Assembly: GCA_034440635.1 (NCBI GenBank)
Contig: JAOTON010002075.1
Location: 1,459,501-1,523,500, forward strand
Source: Lepas anatifera
Taxonomy: Eukaryota; Arthropoda; Thecostraca; Lepadidae
Reading direction: 5' to 3'
Length of the DNA: 64,000 nt
Part shown: positions 31,771 through 43,645 of the stretch, in pieces
Position numbering within the stretch: the first letter of the stretch is position 1
Layout of the letters: every line of letters begins with the position of its first letter
The notes under the pieces: model-generated
Seen by the model: only the letters and a program-made list of their open reading frames with translations
Database searches by the model: none
Told to the model about the DNA's origin: nothing
Made by a program: the position numbers and the translations under genes

Positions 31771-34700
31771 CACACTCGAGCGCCCGGACCTTTCCAACTC
31801 GCCTGAGCCACTGTGGTGGTGCTGGTGGAGCAGCAGCGGTCTCGGCCGGGTCTGTCAGGACCTCTGTTTTGACCGTGTTAGTGTTTTTTGTGCTCGGATA
31901 GGGTGTTTGCTCTGGAAATGCATGAGCGATACCAGCTATGGTATGAATCCACCCAGGTCAACTATCTCGAGAAGAGGCAAGTCAACACTGTTCCGCAGGG
32001 ACGGAGCCAGGTTTACAGGTGACTTTCCCTCCGTTTTACACCTCTACGTCAGGGTACGGGAGTGCATCCTGGTTAGGCACCTCATAATTTCCTTGCGTTC
32101 CGCGGTTGTCCCTCCTTTTTCAAATACTTTTTAAGTAGTTTTTTCCTTTCCTTTCAGCTTTTCCCTCTCCAAAAGAAAGATGGGAGGTGTGCGTGACCAT
32201 GCTCACCTTCACACACAGCACAACTGACAAGTTTGCTTTGCAGGCTGTGGAGCTATGACCCGTTTCGGAGCCTCTGGGGCACCGCTCCTGCTTTTGGCGT
32301 GACCTGGCGGTGGGACCGTAGTCCTGGCGGCGGGAGCGCGGGTGGCATCAGGTGCGGTCGGAGAAGAGCCAGCAAATGCGACATTTCGTGGCAGCTCCCT
32401 GCTCATAAACGCGTATACTATTGTGTTTGTCAAAACGAGTTCGCCTTCCTCCCTTTGGCTTATCCTACGAACCTTGGTGACCCCTGCGCCTCCGGACCAG
32501 CCAGAATCCCCTATGTAAGTTCTGCCATTTCCTGATAGGTAACAGCGCTCAGGACGCTGTTTTCGGTCGGGTGCAGTCGGAGAGGTGTGGGGCCGATACA
32601 GGGCACTTGCCTTTTCCCAGATAGGAAGGACTTCTCATCGCCAGGAGGTTGGACATCTCAGCTTCTGAGGTCATCACCACTTCTAGCTTTGCATTCCTGC
32701 TATGACAAACTTGGGAGGACGTTCCGCGTTTTCTTTCAATGATTCTACGACCTGGAACGGATCTATCTAGTAACGCTCCACTAGGGTACCATGAAGACCC
32801 TGGGATTCGTCCCGTCCCCTTGAGGGGGTTGGGACACAGTTGGGTTCATCACAACATCAGGGGTGTCGTAGCCAGGTGTCGGTCAGCGGTGGAATCCGTC
32901 ACAGCGGAGGTATGAAGAGCAGCGACAAAGGTGGTCTGGTTCGGAGCAGGGGTCGCAGGGCCTGAGGTCAGTTCGGTGGAAGTGACTGAGGTGCTGCCAT
33001 GGAAACAGTAGTTACCGTCGGCTCCGGGATGCAAGCTGCAAATAGCTGGGACTGGGGGCTGGTACAGTATCTACGGGGACATATGCGTCGTCACAGAAGG
33101 TCGAGAGAGACTCACCTCTCTGATCTGATGGGGTGGGAGTGTACCCACTAAATTGCCGCCATCAGCCCAGAGAACCGCTAGGAACATGCATAGAGCCACC
33201 GTGACACGCAGCGGATACCACGGGCAGCTCCAACCACAGCCCATCACGCGCCCCCCAAAGACAACTCATAGCCTCATTGCAGAGCGCACAGCACCACAAG
33301 CCAGAATCATTAGGCCCAGGTGAACCAGCAGCAGTGCCCGTAGACACTGCCGCATTGCTTGGCCGCCCCCAGAAGCCGAAGGGCAGCTTATCCACGATTA
33401 GATCTATATATTTGGGCTAAAGGGGGAGCCTTGGATCCCTCAGAACTTGCCCGAGGAGAACCTCAACCTCTCCCCCGATTCCGTCAACCTCGTCGTCGGG
33501 GCCTAAGGTAGGTCTCAAGCAGGCGCTTTACACCCATAAAAATACCAAAGAAGGCATGTTACTGTGGGAGCAACAGCCCAGGTAGGAAAAGAGGATAGCA
33601 AATAAAAATAAACACCAAAATAAGAGAACAAAAAACAAGCAGGAGCAGTCCCACGTATTGTGAGGTGCAGTTCAGGGCTGACCTGACCCAGTGCGGTTAC
33701 CTGTCTGGTGTCCGAGGGCCGTAGGGCGGACGCCGGCACACCCACGGCTACACCGGGGTCGCCGACGGGCGGACGCCGCCTCTAACGACCCCGGGTCGGA
33801 GAAGGCGGCGCCGTCGGGTAACTCGAAATATTGCAGCCGCGGCGGCGCACCGACGGTACACTCCAGGACTGACCGGGACCGCGGGCGCTTCACTCACCAG
33901 GCCTTTTTTAAATTGCCGAGCGACAAGACGGGATTGGTTCACTGGGGCACTTTCTAGCTTCAGTAACGCGTCCTTTGTTTTATTTTGACCCGAGAATGCC
34001 TACAAAGATCCAAAATAAAATTATCTATGTAGACGAAAAAAGCAATTTCAAAAGCCCTCTCTCGGACGTTTATTCTTAGCTCTCCAAATTTACTAACTTA
34101 CACCTAATCCAACGCCACGTCCGATGACTCTGGATATAAAATAGTTTCAGGGATCTACAGACAGGCATAATTGTATGGACGGATTCGGAGCTGGGATGAT
34201 GGCACACTGTAAGCATAGGTAGCACACACAGAGAGCGGGCAAGCTACTGGTTGAAATGACTGAGCCGTCCACTTGCAAGTACAGCACCAGGTAGTACCAG
34301 GTAGCACCAAGTATAAACCACTGCTGAAGTCCCGGAACCGTGACATTAGCTCCCAAATTAGCCCTGTTCTCTCTCACATTAAGTGGAGACGTCACAAAAA
34401 GCCCCAATGAGGAAGTCGCCACATTGGGAAAAGACATCGCCTGCGTCCCTGAGTCAGGCAGGCTGGGCTTGGCGTGTCTGGGAACACCACCTATGTCTTC
34501 TCCATAAGCTACGGCAGGATCTTTTGGATGAGGAAAACCTGAAAAAAGCAAGGCGTTTTTGTGTTTTTTTTCTTTGTTCATTACCAGGAGTCAGTCTGCC
34601 GATGGTAAAAAAACCTCCCAAGGGAGCGTGAATGGTATATACCCAATCACCAACACTGATCCAGATGGCAAGGTTAATCAAACGACACCCGCCTGAGCCA

Positions 34701-35345
34701 CATTAGTGTTCGCAGAACCCTGCCCTGGAGCAGCATGGGTTCATGGGGGGTTGCAATGGGGCTTTAGCCGGAGCTCTGCTTTCTTTCCGAAAAAAGGCAC
34801 ATATTATTTCGGAAACAGTTTTAAGACTCTGTAACACTTACATCTGTTTTATTTACGAGACAAAAATGGCACTTTTCGGGGCTTTACAAATACTTCGTAC
34901 ATTATTAGATGATATACATGATAAAAACGAAATCACGCATGCTCAGGTGGCAGCAGCAGACGAAGCTGGGCTGTTTTTCCTTCTGGACCAACAGGAAACA
35001 GTTCGCATATTCATTCTCCGTAGCGAGAAGACCTGAGCTTGTAACTTCAACGGAAAAATAAGCTACCCGTGCTAGGGCGTTACCGTACTTCGAGAACACT
35101 TCAAAACAGTACTAAGGCACTTCCCTCAAAACATGGGACTCACAAGGATAAAATTCGAACGGAGTCATCATTCCAACACAGTCAGTCAATATAAAGACAT
35201 TTGCTGGCATCGATTGTGGTACAACTCTTACCACGATAAGCCAGGAATAAATGCAGCATCGTAATAACACACAGCCTCACCGAAGGATAGAAACCCTAAC
35301 AGCGGACAATTCCCGCGCCCCCTCACACCGGCACACAGAAACAAC
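31771..35345. other. unassigned low-copy DNA with scattered - strand ORFs
   Basis: The - strand has several open patches (32590-32209, Pro/Ala-rich and ending CQLCCV; 33395-33162; 33034-32849), compatible with an eroded gag-like or exon sequence, but no diagnostic motif was found. A CpG-rich patch at 33690-33900 includes a GTGAGT donor-like site on the - strand (near 33898). Nothing here is firm. Confidence 0.3.
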
Positions 35346-37309
35346 GGAGCACGCCTTCACTGGCACCCCAGGCGAGTTATAGAGCACGCCCTCACTGGCA
35401 CCCCACGCGAGTTATAGAGCACGCCTTCACTGACATCCCAGGAGAGTTATAGAGCACGCTTCACTGACATCCCAGGAGAGTTATAGAGCACGCCTTCACT
35501 GGCACCCCAGGAGAGTTATAGAGCACGGAGCACGCCTTCACTGGCACCCCAGGCGAGTTATAGAGCACGCCTTCACTGGCACCCCGGAGAGTTATGAGCA
35601 CGCCTTCACTGCACCCCAGGAGAGTTATAGAGCACGCCTTCACTGGCACCCCAGGAGAGTTATAGAGCACGGAGCACGCCTTCACTGGCACCCCAGGAGA
35701 GTTATAGAGCACGCCTTCACTGACATCCCAGGAGAGTTATAGAGCACGCCTTCACTGGCACCCCAGGAGAGTTATAGAGCACGGAGCACGCCTTCACTGG
35801 CACCCCAGGCGAGTTATAGAGCACGCCTTCACTGACATCCCAGGAGAGTTATAGAGCACGCCTTCACTGACATCCCAGGAGAGTTATAGAGCACGCCTTC
35901 ACTGGCACCCCAGGAGAGTTATAGAGCACGCCTTCACTGGCACCCCAGGCGAGTTATAGAGCACGGGCACGCCTTCACTGGCACCCCAGGAGAGTTATAG
36001 AGCCCGCCTTCACTGGCACCCCAGGCGAGTTATAGAGCACGCCTTCACTGACACCCCAGGAGAGTTATGGGCACGCCTTCACTGATATCCCAGGAGAGTT
36101 ATAGAGTACGCCTTCACTGACACCCCAGGCGAGTTATAGAGCACGGAGCACGCCTTCACTGGCACCCCAGGCGAGTTATAGAGCACGCCTTCACTGGCAC
36201 CCCAGGAGAGTTATAGAGCACGCCTTCACTGACATCCCAGGAGAGTTATAGAGCACGCCTTCACTGGCACCCCAGGAGAGTTATAGAGCACGGAGCACGC
36301 CTTCACTGGCACCCCAGGCGAGTTATAGAGCACGCCTTCACTGGCACCCCAGGAGAGTTATAGAGCACGCCTTCACTGACACCCCAAGAGAGTTATGGAG
36401 CACGCCTTACTGATATCCCAGGAGAGTTATAGAGTACGCCTTCACTGACACCCCAGGCGAGTTATAGAGCACGGAGCACGCCTTCACTGGCACCCCAGGC
36501 GAGTTATAGAGCACGCCTTCACTGGCACCCCAGGAGAGTTATAGAGCACACCTTCACTGACATCCCAGGAGAGTTATAGAGCACGCCTTCACTGGCACCC
36601 CAGGAGAGTTATAGTGCACGGAGCACGCCTTCACTGGCACCCCAGGCGAGTTATAGAGCACGCCTTCACTGGCACCCCAGGCGAGTTATAGAGCACGCCT
36701 TCACCGGCATCCCAGGAGAGTTATAGAGCACGCCTTCACTGACACCCCAGGAGAGTTATGGAGCACGCCTTCACTGATATCCCAGGAGGTTATAGGTACG
36801 CCTTCACTGACACCCCAGGCGAGTTATAGAGCACGGAGCACGCCTTCACTGGCACCCCAGGCGAGTTATAGAGCATGCCTTCACTGGCACCCCAGGAGAG
36901 TTATAGAGCACGCCTTCACTGGCACCCCAGGAGAGTTATAGAGCACGGAGCACGCCTTCACTGGCACCCCAGGCGAGTTATAGAGCACGCCTTCATTGGC
37001 ATCCCAGGAGAGTTATAGAGCACGCCTTCACTGACACCCCAGGAGAGTTATAGAGCACGCCTTCACTGATATCCCAGGAGGTTATAGAGTACGCCTTCAC
37101 TGACACCCCAGGAGAGTTATAGAGCACGCCTTCACTGGCACCCCAGGAGAGTTATAGAGCACGCCTTCACTGATATCCCAGGAGAGTTATAGAGTACGCC
37201 TTCACTGATATCCCAGGAGAGTTATAGAGCACGCCTTCACTGGCACCCCAGGCGAGTTATAGAGCACGGAGCACGCCTTCACTGACACCCCACGCGAGTT
37301 ATAGAGCAC
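35346..37309. repeat. 35-bp minisatellite, about 55 units
   Basis: Unit GAGCACGCCTTCACTGGCAC then CCCAGGAGAGTTATA. Common variants are GACATCC or GATATCC for GGCACCC and GGCGAG for GGAGAG. A 7-base partial copy (GAGCACG) is inserted at intervals to give 42-bp units, suggesting higher-order blocks. Small indels put ORFs out of frame. Confidence 0.95.
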
Positions 37310-38970
37310 AATCGGGCAACTGCGAGCAAACCAGGGTTTCCCAAAGAGCTTACGCAATGGAATGAAGATATATCATGTTCAATGCAGATCAGATCAGGGA
37401 TTGCGTTGTTCGAATCGTCGTGAGGTGGAAAAAAGACCGGGAAATGATTATAAAAAGTTTGATTTTTTTCAAACCAGTACGAAACGAATTCTAGCGAATT
37501 TTGATTTTCAGGTACTACAGTTACTCATTAAGATATTCGGCAAATCACGCCAAATAGCACATTACCGACGTAAAATTATGCTCCTTTCTGTAGCCCTGCA
37601 GAAGCAATCACATACTTTTTGTGTGAAAATGTGGCCAGTAAAGTTTTGACATTTTTCTTGCCCCACTAAATTTGGAAGAGTATCAATTTATCACAAAGAA
37701 TTAAGATCAATTTTTCTTATCACGTTTGTACTCATTTCGATACTAAATAATTGTGTTGCTTTCTGGTGTCGTCGATATTTGCAGCTACAACTTCACCTCA
37801 TGGCGATAGAGCTCAAACCGAGACCCTATTCTTTGTCCTGCCGAGATCGACACTTGATATTTTAAGGTCGCTTTAATGTGGCCCCAGATGGCGTGGCGCG
37901 GCGTCTTTATCCTATCTTCTAGCCGTCAATCCTTGATTTCCAGTCCATCACTTGTTAAATAGTTTTTTTCTAGCCATCAATCCTTGATTTCCAGTCCATC
38001 ACTTGTTAAATAGTTTTTAAACAACTAAACAGCCAGCAAAAATAGATTTCTCAACTTACATGCTAAGTTACAGAAGCAGCTAAACTTACACGCTTTTAAA
38101 GTTGCTAAAGTAGTACTTTGATTTCGGCATCGCCAAAGCATGTTGTAAAGCCACCTATTTTGCATTGAAGGGCCTTTGCATATTTTGTCACTTGTAGTCA
38201 AGAACTCAGCCTTTCAACTACCTGACCCACTAACACCCGAAAAGATGATTCTCTCGTCTCTCTCAAATGCCGCCAGTTTGCCTATTTTTTTCGAGACAGG
38301 CGCAGGAAAATTAGCATTTATACTCGCAGAGCACGGGAGGCCAAATACAAATCAGAATGGAGCGCGAAGTGGTGCGAACCTTAAATTTTTACCAGCATAT
38401 CTTATCTTTTCCTAATGGAGTCATCTGAGTGGGGTCGCAGGGGTGAGGCAGGGCACTTCTGCACTACCCATTAAACAGGTAGTGGGATAAAACAAACTGA
38501 TGCCGCCACGGTGTGGTGCAACTGCGATCCAATTTCACTGTCACCTGGTTTTCGGCCCATAATAAACAAGGGGCTGTTATACATGGGATGTTTTTGATTT
38601 GATGGCCGTAGACAAGAACACGCTACTTGAGCTGTATGGTACAATCCAACACCAATAGTATGACCTGAAGGTGACCTCGGGTCACAAATTGACCTTCAGA
38701 GGCCATGAAGTGTATTTTACGACCATCTCGACCAGACAAACAAGCGGGTGTTAGTTTCAGCTCCTGATCGGCATTGGCTGCAAAGTTCTGGTCTGGGTTA
38801 ACAATTAGATGCAATGCACCTGACCTGATTAGGCCGAAGATTAGATACAGTGCACATGACCTTGGTGCCCTGCGCCTTTTGTATGGTGAAAACCCCTTGT
38901 TTCGTTCCGTACACAAAGCTATATATTGTGTTCATAATAACATTCATGAACAAAGGAACAAAAAATATAA
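37310..38970. other. no gene; one 50-bp tandem duplication
   Basis: Two copies of CTAGCCRTCAATCCTTGATT then TCCAGTCCATCACTTG lie at 37919-38019. AGGTCA-type words recur around 38650-38870. ORFs at 37362-37649 and 38176-38415 match nothing I know. Confidence 0.45.
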
Positions 38971-38974
38971 GGAG

Positions 38975-39250
38975 AATTGTAAAAAAAACTTATAAGAACC
39001 TTATATTTTATAATACAACAATACAAACGGCTGTATTTGCCTCGCACTGATGAAGAAGTTTTCGAAACACGGTTATGTAGTAAAATACAGGGTTCTTATA
39101 AGTTTTTTATACAATTTTCGTTATATTGCTGTTCCGTATATAAACGGATGAAGAAGCTTTCGAAGCGCATTTGTGTAGGAAAATACAAGGCTCTTATAAG
39201 CTTATTTTCCTACAACTTTCGTCACATTTCGGTTCTTTTATTTATAAGAC
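38975..39250. repeat. tandem dimer of Penelope-terminus-like sequence
   Basis: Two units about 98 bp apart share GATGAAGAAG, TTTCGAARC, TGTAG.AAAATACA and GGYTCTTATAAG. The first starts CTGATGAAGAAGTTTTCGAA, close to the hammerhead core of Penelope ends, but stem I does not form. An inverted CTTATAAGAACC lies at about 38985. Tandem terminal dimers are typical of these elements. Confidence 0.4.
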
Positions 39251-39473
39251 TATACATGTGTACATATATAAAGTGTAACATACCACAAAAAGGCTGTTCT
39301 TCGCCGGAATACGCGTGGGGCCCACGTACGCAGCAGTGCCCAGAGTTGGGAGCACCCCTGTTGACTCTGTACTGAGCTAGTTCAACGCTCCCATCCCACC
39401 CGTGCGAGTGGAACCCAGAGCCGCTCACCGTTTCCACCCAGCCGCCTCCTTTTCCACCGTACCAGCAGCCTGG

Positions 39474-39763
39474 CTACTCGGCCCACAGCGTCCTGTACAG
39501 CTGCAGCAGCGGCGGCGGCACCTGCCGCGTCAGCTCGGCCGGCGGCAGCCGACACCTGGCGGCCAGCGCCTCGGCCAGCGCCAGCAGCACGGCGGCCTCT
39601 GGCGGCGGCGGCGTCACGGCCGCCTGGCAGCGCGCCGTCACACCCAGCAGCTCGAACAGCCGCCACTCCACCCGGCCCGGCAGCTGGCGCAGCAGGCAGC
39701 AGAGCCCGCAGACCACCGCCGCCGCGTCCACCGGCTCCGACAGCTTCACCGCGCTCAGCCCGC
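39474..39763 (-). CDS. last exon of an unrecognised helical-repeat gene
   Basis: Acceptor TGTCGCAG precedes 39763. The frame begins GLSAVKLSEPVDAAAVVCGL, continues through LLRQLPGRVEWRLFELLGVT and ALAEALAARCRLPP, and ends YRTLWAE before TAG 39476-39474. Leu and Ala spacing suggests HEAT/ARM-type helices. The exon begins with two bases of a split codon and the upstream exon ends with one, so the phases fit. GC-rich synonymous positions point to a real, expressed gene. I do not recognise the family. Confidence 0.55.
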
Positions 39764-40203
39764 CTGCGACAGCGCGCCGGGCCAGGGTCAGACGACAGAC
39801 GCACTCTGAGTCCGCCTGTGACAGCGCCACATGGCGAGGGGTCAGACGACACACGCACTCTGAACACGCTTACGGCAGTGCCACGGATTGAGGGGTCAGA
39901 CGACAGACCCACTCTGGAAGGGATATACGGCAGCCAAGATAGAACTCACGTAGCTTTAAAACGTGACGGACACGTTAGTGAAAAAGCAATAATGAAATTC
40001 AGACCTTGGGGCGCGTCTCAAAACAGCTACTTCCGTTTCTTAACTGACAGAATCCACGAAATTCCTATCATCTGCTCAAAAGCTCAGAAAGCTCTCTGTA
40101 TCCGAGAGCCTTCCAACCAATGGCAACACATTTGCAGACCGATCCAATCGGCAGAGGACGGCGCCGGTCTACAATCCCCCACCCTCCAGCACGGCCGGCT
40201 TAC

Positions 40204-40400
40204 CCAGCGACCTGACGTAGGCCAGCTTGGGGGCGTGCACCAGCAGCAGCAGCCAGACCACCGTGGCGGTGTGCGCCGGGGGTGCGGACGTGAGGAACAC
40301 ACGCCGGCCCGGCTCCGACAGCCCCACCCAGTCCAGGTGAGGCGTCAGCTCCGTCAGCAGAGGCGTCAGCCGGTCAGCCGTCAGCTCCGGCTCCGTCAAC
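40204..40400 (-). CDS. penultimate exon of the unrecognised helical-repeat gene
   Basis: The frame reads LTPLLTELTPHLDWVGLSEP, then TATVVWLLLLVHAPKLAYVR and SLG, and ends at a strong donor (GTAAGC, 40203-40198). The 5' limit is uncertain because the exon start merges into the 42-bp array at 40390-41165. Each array unit repeats a candidate acceptor (GTCCACAG) plus the coding start LTELTAD. Leu-rich helices match the neighbouring exons in style. Confidence 0.5.
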
Positions 40401-41165
40401 ACAGCCCTGTGGACGGGAACGTCAGCTGTCAGCTCCGTCAACACCACCCTGTGGACGGGAACGTCAGCTGTCAGCTCCGTCAACACCACCCTGTGGACGG
40501 GAACGTCAGCTGTCAGCTCCGTCAACACCGCCCGGTGGACGGGAAAGTCAGCTGTCAGCTCCGGCTCCGTCAACACAGCCCTGTGGATGGGAACGTCAGC
40601 TGTCAGCTCCGTCAACACCACCCTGTGGACGGGAACGTCAGCTGTCAGCTCCGTCAACACCACCCTGTGGACGGGAACGTCAGCTGTCAGCTCCGTCAAC
40701 ACCACCCTGTGGACGGGAACATCAGCTCTCAGCTCCGTCAACACCGCCCTGTTGATGGGAACATCGGCTGTCAGCTCAAGCTCCGTCAACACCACCCTGT
40801 GGACGGGAAAGTCAGCTGTCAGCTCCGGCTCCGTCAACACAGCCCTGTGGACGGGAACGTCAGCTGTCGCTCCGTCAACACCACCCTGTGGACGGGAACA
40901 TCAGTCTCAGCTCCGTCAACACGCCCTGTTGATGGGAACATCAGCTGTCAGCTCCGTCAACACCACCCTGTGGACGGGAACATCAGTCTCAGCTCCGTCA
41001 ACACCGCCCTGTTGATGGGAACATCAGTTGTCAGCTCAAGCTCCGTCAACACCACCCTGTGGACGGGAAAGTCAGCTGTCAGCTCCGCCAATACCACCCT
41101 GTGGACGGGAACGTCAGCTGTCAGCTCCGTCAACACCGCTCTGTGGACGGGAGCGTCAGCTGTCA
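40390..41165. repeat. 42-bp minisatellite spanning an intron-exon junction
   Basis: Unit TCAGCTGTCAGCTCCGTCAA then CACCACCCTGTGGACGGGAA then CG, about 18 copies with small deletions. On the - strand each unit reads as a 14-residue LTELTADVPVHRVV-type repeat and also holds a CACAG acceptor. Confidence 0.9.
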
Positions 41166-41421
41166 GCAACAGATGTGGACAGCAGCATCGGCGTTAAATG
41201 TGGACGGAAGCGTCCACCACAGATGTGAACACGTCTGTCACTGCAGATGAACAAAGGAGCGCCAGTTAATCATTTCGACAATATTTTTAGTCACAAAAGT
41301 GGAGAGGAGCGTCAGGCACAGAAATGGAAAGGAGTGCCAAGTACAAATGCGAAGAGGAGCATCAGGTACGGATCCAGATGTGGAAAGAAACGCCAGGTAA
41401 AGATCTGGAGAGGAGCGCGGG

Positions 41422-41870
41422 TGATGAGTGGCTCAGTGGATAACATCAAAGTCTTTCAGCTCAAATATGCACCTCGGAGGAGCATGTGCTGTGCAATGGA
41501 AACCAGCACGACGGCTACATGTTCTTCTACCTGCACACAGACCTGTGCAGGCAGGTGGCCCAAATAGAAACCAGCGCTACCTGAGACGTCGTCTACTACC
41601 ACTGCCAGCAGGAAATGGGCGTTTTTTTACAGAATTTGTTGTTTATATTTTGAGCTGCACATCCTGAAATGTATCCCTGTTAAATAAAAATATACTGCTT
41701 TGTTAAAAAAACATCAAAGTCTACTGAACCTCAGGTCCCGAGTTCAAGCCCCGGTGGAGCCTCTGAATAGGTTGATCTAATCCCCCCAATTCCTCCCAAC
41801 AGGATGAGAGTTGACACCGTATAACCATGGCCGTCGGTGCGTCGTTAAACCCCAAACATAACCATAAAGA
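41422..41870 (+). repeat. tRNA-derived SINE, copy 2, split by a retrocopy
   Basis: The A box (GTGGCTCAGTGGATA, 41429-41443) and B box (GAGTTCAAGCCCC, about 41740) are separated by an inserted 255 bp plus a duplicated 13-base target. With the insertion removed, A-to-B spacing is tRNA-like. The tail repeats CCCAACAGGATGAGAGTTG and CACCGTATAA and a GGTGCGTCGTTAAA block. Confidence 0.75.
41455..41709 (+). pseudogene. processed retrocopy of an mRNA 3' end
   Basis: Flanked by AACATCAAAGTCT at 41442-41454 and 41710-41722. It ends with AATAAA (41683-41688), then about 15 bases, then an A run, as in a reverse-transcribed polyadenylated message. The 5' part is open to TGA 41582-41584 and encodes CTSEEHVLCNGNQHDGYMFF, then YLHTDLCRQVAQIETSAT. 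The parent gene is not recognised. The 5' end is truncated, the usual result of LINE-mediated retroposition. Confidence 0.75.
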
Positions 41871-42256
41871 GGAGGGCCAGGTACATGTGTGAACGAACGT
41901 CAGGTGCAGATGTGCAAATGAACGTGCGACACAGACGTGGAAAAGAGCGTCAGGTAGACGTGTAAAAGAGCGTCAGGTAGATGTGGACGAGAGCGTCAGG
42001 TACAGATCTGGAGAGGAGCACTAGCGCCCCATAGAATGGCTCACGTCAAAGTTCGATATCAGAATTGAGAAAAAGGGAATCCAGATAGAACGTACAGCTT
42101 TGCCTTTACAAGACACCAACTTATGCACCATCAATACCAACAGTTCCGGCCAAAAGCCTGAGAAAATGTCAATATGTGTCACGTCTGCAATAACCCCGTC
42201 ACAGTATAACCTATACATACAAAGTGCACAGACAGGTAAGTCTTGGTAACTTATAC

Positions 42257-42444
42257 TAACGTGTTGAGCGCGGACACGGCGGCGGCCAGGTGCCGGGAGT
42301 CAAAGGTAGCCGATGTTGCCAGATGAGCCGCTATCGTCTCCTGCAGCAGCGACAGCTGCCCCAGCCGGCACAGCTGCTCCAGCAGGGAGGACAGCGGCCG
42401 CTGCAGCCGCCCGGCAGCTGCCGACCACGGCCGAGCCGCCGCAG
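42257..42444 (-). CDS. internal exon of the unrecognised helical-repeat gene
   Basis: After an acceptor (CCTGGCGGCAG) the frame reads AAARPWSAAGRLQRPLSSLL, then EQLCRLGQLSLLQETIAAHL, then SALNTL, and ends at a donor GTATAAG (42256-42250). It starts with two bases of a split codon, compatible with the one-base overhang of the exon at 57933, and ends on a codon boundary. Amphipathic Leu-rich helices again. The 38-bp array begins directly at the acceptor. Confidence 0.5.
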
Positions 42445-43645
42445 CTGCCGCCAGGGGGTGGCGTCAGGGTGTACCCGGCAGCTGCCGCCAGGGGGTGACG
42501 TCAGGGTGTACCCGGCAGCTGCCGCCAGGGGGTGGCGTCAGGCTGTACCCGGCAGCTGCCGCCAGGGAGTGACGTCAGGGTGTACCCGGCAGCTGCCGCC
42601 CGGGAGTGACGTCAGGGTGTACCCGGCAGCTGCCGCCAGGGGGTGACGTCAGGCTGTACCCGGCAGCTGCCGCCCGGGAGTGACGTCAGGGTGTACCCGG
42701 CAGCTGCCGCCAGGGGGTGACGTCAGGCTGTACCCGGCAGCTGCCGCCAGGGAGTGACGTCAGGGTGTACCCGGCAGCTGCCGCCGGGAGTGACGTCAGG
42801 GTGTACCCGGCAGCTGCCGCCAGGGGGTGACGTCAGGCTGTACCCGGCAGCTGCCGCCAGGGAGTGACGTCAGGGTGTACCCGGCAGCTGCCGCCAGGGG
42901 GTGACGTAGGGTGTACCCGGCAGCTGCCGCCAGGGGGTGACGTCAGGGCGTACCCGGCAGCTGCCGCCGAGGGTGACGTCAGGCTGTACCCGGCAGCTGC
43001 CGCGGGGTGACGTCAGAGTGTACCCGGCAGCTGCCGCCCGGGAGTGACGTCAGGGTGTACCCGGAAGCTGCCGCCAGGGAGTGACGTCAGGGTGTACCCG
43101 GCAGCTGCCGCCAGAGGGTGACGTCAGGGTGTACCCGGCAGCTGCCGCCAGGGGGTGACGTCAGGGTGTACCCGGCAGCTGCCGCCCGGGAGTGACGTCA
43201 GGGTGTACCCGGCAGCTGCCGCCAGGGGGTGACGTCAGGGTGTACCCGGCAGCTGCCGCCAGAGGGTGACGTCAGGGTGTACCCGGCAGCTGCCGCCAGG
43301 GAGTGACGTCAGGGTGTACCCGGCAGCTGCCGCCGGGGTGGCGTCAGGGTGTACCCGGAAGCTGCCGCCAGGGAGTGACGTCAGGGTGTACCCGGCAGCT
43401 GCCGCCGGGAGTGACGTCAGTGTGTACCCGGCAGCTGCCGCCCGGGAGTGAAGTCAGGGTGTACCGGAGCTGCCGCCAGGGGTGACGTCAGGGTGTACCC
43501 GGCAGCTGCCGCCAGGGGTGACGTCAGGGTGTACCCGGCAGCTGCCGCCGGGGGTGACGTCAGGTGTACCCGGCAGCTGCCGCCAGAGGGTGACGTCAGG
43601 GTGTACCCGGCAGCTGCCGCCAGGGGGTGGCGTCAGGGCGTATGA
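42445..43645. repeat. 38-bp minisatellite with CRE sites, about 31 units
   Basis: Unit GTGACGTCAGGGTGTACCCG then GCAGCTGCCGCCAGGGGG. Most units contain the palindromes TGACGTCA and CAGCTG. On the - strand each unit also repeats the acceptor CCTGGCGGCAG of the adjoining exon. Frequent one-base indels vary the number of G. Confidence 0.95.

Noticed and set aside
31771..34600. - strand ORF patches as a gag-like or host gene
   Set aside because: No zinc knuckle, protease or other diagnostic motif, and frames do not join by clear splice sites, so no gene is claimed.
35346..37309. Possible CRISPR array (regular short repeats)
   Set aside because: Units are head-to-tail with no unique spacers, and the DNA is eukaryotic. 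It is a minisatellite.
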